Shown here: one piece after another, positions 7,261 to 16,800 of the stretch
How positions within the stretch are numbered: position 1 is the stretch's first letter
Layout: each line of letters begins with the position of its first letter
DNA from: CAYFJO01 sp964343305
Lineage (GTDB): Bacteria; Planctomycetota; Planctomycetia; Pirellulales; Pirellulaceae
Direction: 5' to 3'
Length of the DNA: 45,912 nt
Assembly: GCA_964343305.1 (NCBI GenBank)
Contig: CAYFJO010000036.1
Span: forward strand, 1 to 45,912
Position numbers and translations under genes: made by a program
Notes under the pieces: model-generated
What the model saw: only the letters and a program-made list of their open reading frames with translations
Told to the model about the DNA's origin: nothing
The model's database searches: none

Positions 7261-10200
7261 TGCGGGCAAGCGGGACAGTTCGGCTAGATGCTCCCCGCGA
7301 ATTCCAACGTCAACGACAATTTGCGACGCAGCGCTGGCTTGGGAGTGGGCAAGTTCGGATAATAAGAGCGCGCTTTGAAGAGCGAGCGGAGTTGTCGATG
7401 GCTTCCAATGTCCGACAAGGGGACTGTCAGATGTTGCACCCAGATATCGAATCTCGTCCAGCGAGTAACTCCAGCGGCCGTCGCTATTGAAATCGAGATA
7501 AAACTTGCCGCGCCGCATGGCACCAATCTGGTCGTCGCCATCTCCGTCCCAATCGCCGGAGAGGGGAACGTCTGTCGCCGCGCCAAATCTGTAGAGCACA
7601 TCCTCGCCAAAGTTCCAATGTCCATTGCCATTCATGTCCAAGTAGTAGCGGTCACCTCGTTTCGCGCCGATGTTATCTCTACCATCTCCATCCCAATCGC
7701 CGATCAGCGGCAAGTCGGCACCGACACCAAACAAATAGAGTTGATCGCTGCCGACATTCCAATATCCGTCCCCATCAAAGTCCAAGTAAAAACGATTGTC
7801 TCGTTTCACACCAATTTGATCGCGCCCGTCACCATTCCAATCTCCAACAATCGGTACATCTCCAGTCGAGCCAAAGCCATAGACAACGTCATCACTCGGA
7901 TTCCAATCGCCGTCACCATTTAAATCCAGGTAGAATCGCCTCCCGCGTTTCACGCCAATACTGTCGTACCCATCGCCGTTCCAATCGCCGACGATCGGCA
8001 CGTCGCCGCTGGCCGCTCCAAAAGCGTGCATCTCGTCATCAGCAACTCGAAACGCGCCATCGTTGTTGGAGTCCAAAAAGAATCGGCGGTCGCGATGGAC
8101 TCCGATCGCATCCGGCGTGCGATTGTTGAGTACCCAAAGTTCGCGGCCGGTCACGCCATCGTCCGCTGTGAAAAACAAGCGCCCACCGACGTTGGTCAAA
8201 TCGCTGGGGGTTGATGTGTCGAACCCCGTACGAATGTCACTCACAAGAACCGTCCCCGATGATGTACCGTCGCTTGTCCAAAGCTCATGTCCCGTGATTC
8301 CGTCATCCGCGACGAAAAACAATCGGCCGTTGACATTGACCATTTGATCACCGCGCTGGGGCCGTTCCCAGTTAGCAAAGTCCTTAACTTTGACCGTTCC
8401 GCTATTCGTTCCATCGGTCTTCCAAAGTTCGGATCTGGCGCGGAAAAAGACCGTTCTATTGACATTCGTAAAATCCTGTGGAGTTGAGGAGAACGTTCCT
8501 GTGACGATGTCCTTCACCATCACCGTACCCGTTGGATGGCCGTCGCTGCGATACAATTCTATTCCTGTTGTCTGTCCTCGTGCACGAAAGATCAATGTTC
8601 CATTGGCATTGAAAAGTTCTCTGGGAATTGAGGAACTCGCCCCAGGGAAAATGTCAGACACCATAACCGTTCCAGATGCTGTTCCGTCAGATTTCCAAAG
8701 CTCGAAGCCAGTCGTGGATTGAAGTGCAGTAAAATAAAGGACGCGATTGACGTTGGTGAGATAGGACGGACTTGAACTTGCTGTTCCGGTTTGAATATCT
8801 TTGACTATCACCGTTCCAGACGGTGTGCCGTCCGATTTCCACAATTCGCTTCCCGTCGTGCCGTCATTCGCTTGAAAAAACAATGTTCCATTGACGTTGG
8901 TTAGTGTTCCCGATTTTGGGTTGATATCTTTGAGTAAAACGGAACCGGACAGTGTTCCGTCGCTCTTCCACAATTGTTGCCGATTTGCGCTACGAAAGAA
9001 CAACGTCCCATTGACGTTGACGAGGTCAAAGGGCCGAGTGTGCTGGCCACCACCGGGGTGGATATCGAGGAAATCCGTTCCCGCACTGGTTCCATCACTC
9101 TTCCACAAATCACTTCCACCTGGACCATACGCACTGAAAAACAGGTCGCCATTGACGTTGGTCGGAGATGAGGGATAAAGGAAGCTCGGAATCGAGGCGG
9201 AGTCGCGATTGACAATCAGTGTCGTTCCCGATGCCGTACCGTCGCTTTTCCACAATTCACGTCCTCGCGTACCGTCATTCGAGACATAAAACAAAGTGCC
9301 GTTCACATCGACGAGATCTCTTGGATCGGAGCCGCCATTGAGGAAAATGTTTCGGACCATCGTCGTCCCACTTGCGGTCCCGTCCGATCTCCATAGTTCC
9401 ATACCATGAATTCCGTCGTTAGCTCCAAACAAGATCGTTCCATTGGCGTTAAACAAACGATTGTTCAAGTCGGCCCATGACTGCGGTCCGGGACGAATGT
9501 CTTTCAAAAGCACTGTGCCAGCAGACGTGCCGTCACTCTTCCACAATTCCCGGCCGTGCGAGTCATCCCTGCCAAGGAAGTATAGAGTTCCGTTGACGTT
9601 CATCATCGCACTCGGACCCACCCGGTTCGAAGTCACCTGAACCGTACCGTCTAAAGTGCCGTCGGTCTTCCATAACTCACTCAGCGCGCTAAAGTATAAC
9701 TCGTTGCCAAATGAAATCAGACTACTGGGAAAGGAAGTCGTGATACCAGGAGAGATATCCTTTACGAGGACAGTTCCAGAAACAGTTCCGTCCGACTTAA
9801 AGAGTTCATACCCATAGACAGAATGCTCATGCTTGAAAAAGAGCGTACCGTTATGGTTGAAGAAGCCATTGGGCGCACCGCCATTATCTATTCCGGAAGT
9901 TGTCAGCATGACCGTTCCGTCAGCCGTGCCATCGCTTTTCCAGAGCTCGTTTCCGTGAATCCCGTCATTGCCCCGAAAGAAAAGCGTTCCATTGACATTG
10001 GTTAACTGGTTCAATAAGTAAGAGGTTGTGCCTGCCTGATCGACATCCTTGACCAGGACTGTTCCTGAGGTCGTGCCATCCGTCTTCCAAAGTGCTTCTC
10101 CAGTCACTCCGTTGGTCGCTCGGAAAAAAACCGTGCCGCTGACGTCAGTAAGCCACTCAGGGTTGGAACTCCCCGCTCCCGTGTAAATATCCTTCACTAG

Positions 10201-10743
10201 AACCGTTCCAGTGGCCGTACCATCACTCTTCCATATTTCTTTCCCGACGCCTGGCGATGAGGCGGCAAAGTACAACGTCCCATTCACATTGACGAGCCAA
10301 TTGGCGCTAGATGAACTGCTACCCGTCACGATTTCCTTGAGGAGTACCGTGCCGGACTCCGTGCCATCGCTTTTCCATAACTCTCTGCCGTGAGTTCCGT
10401 CATTTGCAAAGAAGTAAAGTGTTCCATTCAGATTGGTCAGGCCGGTGGCAACCGAGTCATAGCTACCCCGACGAATGTCTTTAACCAATACCGTGCCTGA
10501 GAACGTGCCTTCCGTTTTCCAGAGTTCGCGGCCGTGACGCCCATCATCGGCAACAAAGAACGTCGTCGTGCCGACATTCGTGAATTCAGATGGATTTGAA
10601 TCTCCGATGAGATTCAAATCAACGACCACGCTTGGTGCCCCATGAAGTTGAACGCGCCGCTCGAGCATTTCCACTCTTGGACGCCATTTTCGTTGGCCGT
10701 GCGACGAGCAATCGCCTCGGAGTTTCTCCCACAAGATTCCCAA
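6988..10743 (-). CDS. Giant ELWxxDGT / VGDWDGDG-repeat protein
   Basis: Surface or exported repeat protein of about 1250 residues. The N-terminus holds RKWRPRVEMLERRVQL, matching its larger neighbour and resembling the planctomycete LEPR motif of exported giant proteins. It has 17 ELWxxDGT repeats plus a degenerate eighteenth (RELWVLN), each ~45-50 residues and probably a propeller blade. Five blocks of VGDWNGDGxDxIGVKR / RFYLDxNGDG type follow, with Asp-rich loops likely to bind calcium. The repeats end near residue ~1130. The tail runs 273 bp antisense into the glycosyltransferase gene, so its last ~90 residues are overprinted. Start is uncertain: TTG at 10743 has GGAG seven bases upstream; the frame also opens at TTG 10812 without a ribosome site. 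Cargo or ligand is unknown. Confidence 0.8.
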   Translation of the reverse strand: MGILWEKLRGDCSSHGQRKWRPRVEMLERRVQLHGAPSVVVDLNLIGDSNPSEFTNVGTTTFFVADDGRHGRELWKTEGTFSGTVLVKDIRRGSYDSVATGLTNLNGTLYFFANDGTHGRELWKSDGTESGTVLLKEIVTGSSSSSANWLVNVNGTLYFAASSPGVGKEIWKSDGTATGTVLVKDIYTGAGSSNPEWLTDVSGTVFFRATNGVTGEALWKTDGTTSGTVLVKDVDQAGTTSYLLNQLTNVNGTLFFRGNDGIHGNELWKSDGTADGTVMLTTSGIDNGGAPNGFFNHNGTLFFKHEHSVYGYELFKSDGTVSGTVLVKDISPGITTSFPSSLISFGNELYFSALSELWKTDGTLDGTVQVTSNRVGPSAMMNVNGTLYFLGRDDSHGRELWKSDGTSAGTVLLKDIRPGPQSWADLNNRLFNANGTILFGANDGIHGMELWRSDGTASGTTMVRNIFLNGGSDPRDLVDVNGTLFYVSNDGTRGRELWKSDGTASGTTLIVNRDSASIPSFLYPSSPTNVNGDLFFSAYGPGGSDLWKSDGTSAGTDFLDIHPGGGQHTRPFDLVNVNGTLFFRSANRQQLWKSDGTLSGSVLLKDINPKSGTLTNVNGTLFFQANDGTTGSELWKSDGTPSGTVIVKDIQTGTASSSPSYLTNVNRVLYFTALQSTTGFELWKSDGTASGTVMVSDIFPGASSSIPRELFNANGTLIFRARGQTTGIELYRSDGHPTGTVMVKDIVTGTFSSTPQDFTNVNRTVFFRARSELWKTDGTNSGTVKVKDFANWERPQRGDQMVNVNGRLFFVADDGITGHELWTSDGTSSGTVLVSDIRTGFDTSTPSDLTNVGGRLFFTADDGVTGRELWVLNNRTPDAIGVHRDRRFFLDSNNDGAFRVADDEMHAFGAASGDVPIVGDWNGDGYDSIGVKRGRRFYLDLNGDGDWNPSDDVVYGFGSTGDVPIVGDWNGDGRDQIGVKRDNRFYLDFDGDGYWNVGSDQLYLFGVGADLPLIGDWDGDGRDNIGAKRGDRYYLDMNGNGHWNFGEDVLYRFGAATDVPLSGDWDGDGDDQIGAMRRGKFYLDFNSDGRWSYSLDEIRYLGATSDSPLVGHWKPSTTPLALQSALLLSELAHSQASAASQIVVDVGIRGEHLAELSRLPASIYMPRVVQRSLVEGVAQGDNRSGVVENLVTSFLDFGDDRLAKIGIDPQLDREMHIGIGRIDDAIVQLHLLVESIGDPPAHQLTGPSHDR
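7400..10590 (-). repeat. Repeat module 3: 17+1 ELWxxDGT repeats then 5 VGDWDGDG blocks
   Basis: Coding repeats of the smaller giant protein, bounds approximate. Reading down the minus strand, 17 recognisable ELWKSDGT-type repeats end with RELWVLN near 8130-8150, followed by five blocks with DWNGDG/DWDGDG loops to about 7400. Repeat 5 has VMLTT in place of the usual LVKDI, repeat 6 has ELF in place of ELW, and repeat 9 has a short spacer. The same deviations occur at the same positions in modules 1 and 2. Confidence 0.75.
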
Positions 10744-10846
10744 TTCATCGCTCCAAGATTGTGTGTATCGCGCAGATCCAGCCCCGTTAAACCAGGGTAT
10801 CCGATGCACCAAACAAAATCAACGAACGATCGATCAGCCCAACGCG

Positions 10847-13800
10847 TTATGAGATCGCTTTCCAACGGCCCGCCAATGGCGTATCGGTCGGAGAACCGGC
10901 AATTCGAATCAGATCGTCCGCGACCGTCCACCGGCCGTCGCCATTTTGGTCCAAATAGAATCTGTCATCGCGGCGAACGCCAAGCTGGTCGACGCCATCA
11001 CCGTCCCAGTCGCCGATCACCGGAATGTCATTTGGATTGCCGAATTGATGCACTTCGTCATCACTCGCAATCCAGACACCGTCGCCGTCGGTGTCCAAGT
11101 AGTAGCGATTGTTGCGTTTGACTCCCAGGTTGTCTTTGCCGTCGCCGTCCCAATCGCCGACCAACGCCGCATCGGCTGCCAGGCCGATCATGTAAACACG
11201 GTCAATACCCTCGTCCCAATGGCCATTGCCGTTGGTGTCTAAGCGGAATTGGTTGCCGCGTTTGACGCCGATCTGGTCCCGGCCATCGCCGTCCCAATCA
11301 CCGATGATGGGTAAGTCGGTTGGCAGACCGAAGGTGTAGACCGCGTCCGCTACTTCCCATTGGCCGCTGTGATTTGTGTCGAGATGGAATTGGTTTCCGG
11401 CATGGACGCCCACGTCATCAAATCCATCGCCGTCCCAATCACCGATAATCGGCGTTTCGCCCGCGGAAACTGTGAACGAAAGCGTCGCATCGCCTGCGAT
11501 CGTTAAACGGCCATCGCCATTGGAATCCACGTGAAATCTATTTCCGCCGTGTACTCCGATCGAATCCGGTTTGCGATTGTCCACCATCCAAAGTTGCCGA
11601 TGCGTACCGCTTCCCTTCGCGGTGAAGAACAGCCGCCCGTTCGCGTTGGTCAACTTGTCCACGAGCGAGGATTCTTCGCCAGGCAGGACGTCGCGGACCA
11701 AGGTCGTTCCCGAAAACGTGCCGTCGGACTGCCACAACTCGCTGCCGTGAAGCGTGTCATTGGCGGTGAAATACAGCGTCCCATTGACATTGATGAGTTG
11801 CTTGCTGCTGGAGAATCTCGTCAGCGTACTAAAATCACGTACCAGAACTGTTCCGCTGATCGTACCGTCGCTCTTCCAGATCTCCGACCCGGTGTAGCTT
11901 GAGCGGAAGTAAAGTTGGCCGTTCATGTTGACGAGATCACGAGCACCTCGAAATCTGCCATCGGTGTCCAGATCGCGAACTTGAACCACTCCCAACATCG
12001 AGCCGTCGGTTTTCCATAGATTGCCAGCCGACACTGATACGCGGAAGTAGAGCGTGCCATCGACGTTGGTCAACTCGCTTGGTGAAGAACCGCCGGCACC
12101 AGTGCGGAGGTCCGAAACCAGTACCGTGCCCGTTTCCGTTCCATCCGATCTCCACAATTCGGAACCGTGTGTTTCCGTCCTAGCTCGAAAGTAAATCAAA
12201 TCACCCACAGGAGTGATCTCGTCGATCGAAGAAGAATCGCTGCCTGGGTTGATGTCTTTGACCAGGACGGTTCCGCTGGGAGTCCCATCCGACTTCCAAA
12301 GCTCCCCACCCGACGCTTCGCTCTTAGCGACGAAGTAAAGCATCCCGTTCGCGTTAGTCATCTGCCCGCCGATCGAATAAAAATCGCCGTTGGACTTGAC
12401 CACTTGTGTGCCCGCTTCCGTCCCGTCGCTCATCCAAAGCCCTCGTCCCGCAGAGGGTTCGTAGGCTTCGAAGAACAACGTGCCGTTGACGTTGACAAAG
12501 TGGCGGGGTGACGAACTGCCCACGCCAATTCGAATGTCTCGCACCATGACCGTTCCGGCTTCCGTACCGTCGCTCTTCCACAATTCGTGGCCGTATTGAG
12601 TCCACGCGCCGAAGTACAACGTGCCATTGACATTCGTCAAGTAGTTTGGCGACGACGAGGCTTGGCCAGCGCGCAGGTCATCGACCATCATTGTGCCCGA
12701 CGCTGTGCCGTCGCTTTTCCACAACTCCGTGCCGTGAGTGCCGTCGTTGGCGGTGTAAAACAGCGTGCCATCGACGTTGGTGAGTTGGTTGAGATTCGCT
12801 TCGCCGGTGGCGAGGATGTTTTTCAAGAGCCACGTGCCACCGGCCGTGCCATCGGAGCGCCACAGTTCGTGGCCGTGCGTGACATCGTTGGCTCGGAACA
12901 ATGCGATCCCATTGTGGGAGAACATCTGACCAATCAGCGAGCTGTCGGAACCCGGCCAAATGTCTCGAACTAAATGCGTGCCGCTCTCCGTTCCGTCGCT
13001 GATCCACAATTCTTTACCGTTCGACAAATCGCTGGCGCTGAACAACAACATTCCGTTCAAGTTTGTCAAGTTGCTTGGCGATGACGAGTTTCCGCCGGGG
13101 AGAATGCTGATTCGATGCGTCCCGGCTGCAGATCCGTCGGATCTCCACAACTCGGCCCCACCTAGGTTGTCGTTGGCTTCGAAGTACAACACACCGTTGA
13201 CGTTGACTAAATCGTCGGGCGAGGACCAGCTTCCACCGGTGCGGATATCTTTGACCAACACGGTCCCAGAAGCCGTGCCGTCGGATTTAAATACCTCCGC
13301 ACCGTAGGCGGTATGATTCGCCCGGAAATACAGGACCCCATTGACGTTCACGAGATCGGAAGCGTTCGATGACTGGGAACCAAAAGCAAAGTCCGTCAAC
13401 CGCACTGTGCCCGCTTCGGTACCGTCGCTGGTCCAAAGTTCTTTGCCGGTCGTACCATCGTTGGCCGAAAAATAGAGACGTCCACTGACGTTGGTCAGCG
13501 AGCCGATTTGCGAATCATCCGTCCCCGGCGCGATGTCCTTGACTAGCACTGTGCCAGAAGCCGTGCCGTCGGTTTTCCACAGCTCACGTCCATTACGATG
13601 GTCGCCAGCTACGAAGAAAACCTCGGTGTTGACTTGCGTCAGCCACCTCGGACTGGAACTACTCGATGTAAAGCCAATGTTCTTGACCATCATCGTTCCC
13701 GAAGCCGTGCCGTCGCTCTTATACAACTCCCGCCCGCTGACGCTTCGGTTGGCGCTGAATAGCAGATCGCCATTAACGTTGTAAAGATTCTCTGGGCTTG

Positions 13801-16800
13801 ATGATAGTGTACCCGTCGCGATGTCGGACACGATAATCGTGCCGGATGCAGTTCCATCGCTCTTCCACAATTCGCTGCCGTTGGTGTTGTCTCGCGCGCG
13901 GAAGTAGAGCGTGCCGTTGACGTTGGTCAAAGAAAGCGGGTCTGAGCCGGTGCTGCCTGGATAGATGTCGGCAACCAACACCGTTCCCAACGTGGTTCCA
14001 TCCGTCTTCCAAAGTTCCCTTCCATGGACGTAGTCATAGGCGACGAAAAACGTGGTATTGCCGACTTGGGCAAATCGGATCGGATTCGAGTTGCCCTGCG
14101 TATGCGCGTCGTCCACCAGTTCGGCCATGTTGTTTGCCGTCACCGGACTGGACTGCACGCCCGCGTTGCCAGCCTGGGCGCGACGCCAACGACCGGCGAG
14201 CGGCGTATCGTTGTTTCCGCCGATGTAGCGGGTGAGGTCGTGGGAGTAACTCCAACGACCGTCACTGTTGTAATCGAGGAAGAACCGCCCACCACGCTGT
14301 GCGCCAATCTGGTCGTCGCCATCGCCATCCCAGTCGCCCACGACCGGTTCGTCCGTTGGGGCAGCGAATCGGTACACCTTGTCTACGCCGGGATCCCACA
14401 TGCCGTTTCCGTTGTAGTCCAGGAAGTATTGGTCGTCTCGTTTGACGCCAATCTGATCCACGCCATCGCCATTCCAGTCGCCGACCAACGGCTCATCCAG
14501 CGCGGCACCGAAGAGATAGAGAACGTTTGCTGCCGGTTCCCATTGGCCGTTGCCGTTGAAGTCCAAATAGAAACGATTGTCGCGCTTCAACCCAATCTGA
14601 TCCCGGCCGTCGCCGTTCCAATCGCCAACGATCGGAATGTCTGTGTTCGCTCCAATCGTGTAAGTCATGTCGCGGCTGGAATCCCAGCGACCATCGCCGT
14701 TGAAGTCCAACAAGAATCGGTCGCGACGCCGGACACCGACGTTGTCAAACCCGTCGCCATCCCAATCGCCCACGACCGGCATATCGCCGCTCATTGCACC
14801 AAACGCGGTGGCGAAGTCGTCCGCGCGACTAAAAGTGCCATCATTGTTTTCGTCGAAATAGAACTGGTTGCCGCGATGCGTGCCGATGGCGTCCGGTTGC
14901 CGGTGATCCAGAGTCCACACTTCGCGGCCCACCACGCCATCGTCCGCTGTGAAATAAAGCCGCCCGCCCGAGCTGCTAAGATTCGTCGGCGAGGACGAGT
15001 CGGGGCCAGTTCGAAGATCCTGAACAAGCACGGTGCCCAAGCGCGTTCCGTCCGACTTCCAAATCTCGTTGCCGTGTATGCCATCGTTGGCCACGAAGAA
15101 CAACGTGCCGTTGACATTGGCCAGACTCGTACCGCTGATCCCGGGACTCCAAGTTTGAAAATCCTTGACCAGCATCGTCCCGCTGGTTGTGCCATCGCTC
15201 TTCCACAACTCGGATGCCGAACGGCCGGCTCGAAAATACAACGTGCGATTGACGACCGTCAAATCTCGAGGTTGGGATGATGTCGTGCCAATCAGAATGT
15301 CCTTGACCAGCGCCGTTCCACTCGCCGTTCCATCCGTGTTCCACAACTCGGTGCCTTTGAGTCCGTCCCGGGCGGAGTAAAACAGTTTTCCATGGAACGA
15401 TGTAAGCCCTGACGGCGACCTCCATCCTTCACCCGGCACGATGGATGTTCCGGCGTCCGTGCCATCCGAATTCCACAACTGACTGGTTTGCCCCACTTGA
15501 TTCAATCGAAAAAAGACCTTGTTCCCAACGGCAGTCAATTCGCTGATCGACGAGGAATTGGGACCCGTCGTCAGGTCCTTCACCAACACCGTGCCCGTTT
15601 CTGTTCCATCCGACTTCCATAATTCCCGGCCATGCGTTTGGTCATTGGCGAGAAAGTACACGGCTCCGTCAGCACTGACAAAGTTTTGCGGAGATGACGA
15701 ATCTTGTCCGGGAAATAAGTCCTTGATCATTGCCGTTCCGGAAGTCATTCCATCTGACTTCCATAGCTCCACGCCCAACGGAGAATTGACGGACGTTGCT
15801 GAGAAGAAGAGAGTGCCGTCGAGGTGGGCCATGCCATCGAATGCCAGATTTTGTACGACTTGCGTTCCCGCCTCCGATCCATCGCTTCTCCAGAGCGACG
15901 GGCCGAACGAGGGTGAATTTGCAATGAAGTACAATCGGCCATTGACATTTGTCAACCTTCGTGGGGACGACGATTGAATGCCAGGCAGCAGGTCTTTGAC
16001 GAGTTGAGTTCCGACGGGAGTCCCGTCAGATTTCCAAAGCTCACTACCATGCATCGCATCATGGGCGACATAATACATTTGATCGCCAACGCGAGTGAAT
16101 TCGTGCGCGTTTGAATCGCCACTCAAGCGAATATCGCGTACGATCGATGTCCCGCTCGGTGTGCCGTCGGAACGCCAAATCTCGTCACCCGTCACTCCAT
16201 CATTGGCGCGGAACAACAGTGTGCCGTTGGCGTTGAAGTAAGCAAATGAGCCGGAGGAATTGCTGCCAGGCACAATGTCTTTCACAAGCGACGTCGACGC
16301 CATCGATCCTCCCGATCGCCACAACTCCTGCCCGTGTGTGTCATCGTAGGCCCGAAAATACAAAACTCCGTTGACATTGGCCAACCAATCGGGAGAGGAC
16401 GAGGAACTTCCAGGAATGATGTCCAGAACATTCGTCCCTGCTTCCGATCCATCAGAGATCCACAATTCTGCCCCGTTGGTTTCTTCATAAGCTCCAAACA
16501 ACAGCAAACCATTGACGTTGGTTAAATTATGCAGATTAGAACCATTGATACCGGGGCGAATATCTTTCACCAAAACAGTACCTGAGAGAGTGCCGTCGGA
16601 CTTGAACAACTCGTTTCCAAGTTGTGAGTCATACGCAGTGAAAAACGCCTCCCCACCAACTGCTACCAGCGAAGTCGCATACACAGCGCTTTCATACTGA
16701 AAGTCCGTTAGCCGAACCGTTCCACTCGGAGTCCCGTCGCTCTTCCACAGTTCGTTCCCAGTCGTGCCGTCGTTGGCAATCATGAAGAGTGTGCCATTGA

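Noticed and set aside
14024..15280. 418-residue plus-strand frame inside the giant repeat gene
   Set aside because: It mirrors the regular codon pattern of the VGDWDGDG repeats. The sense strand has the recognisable repeats.
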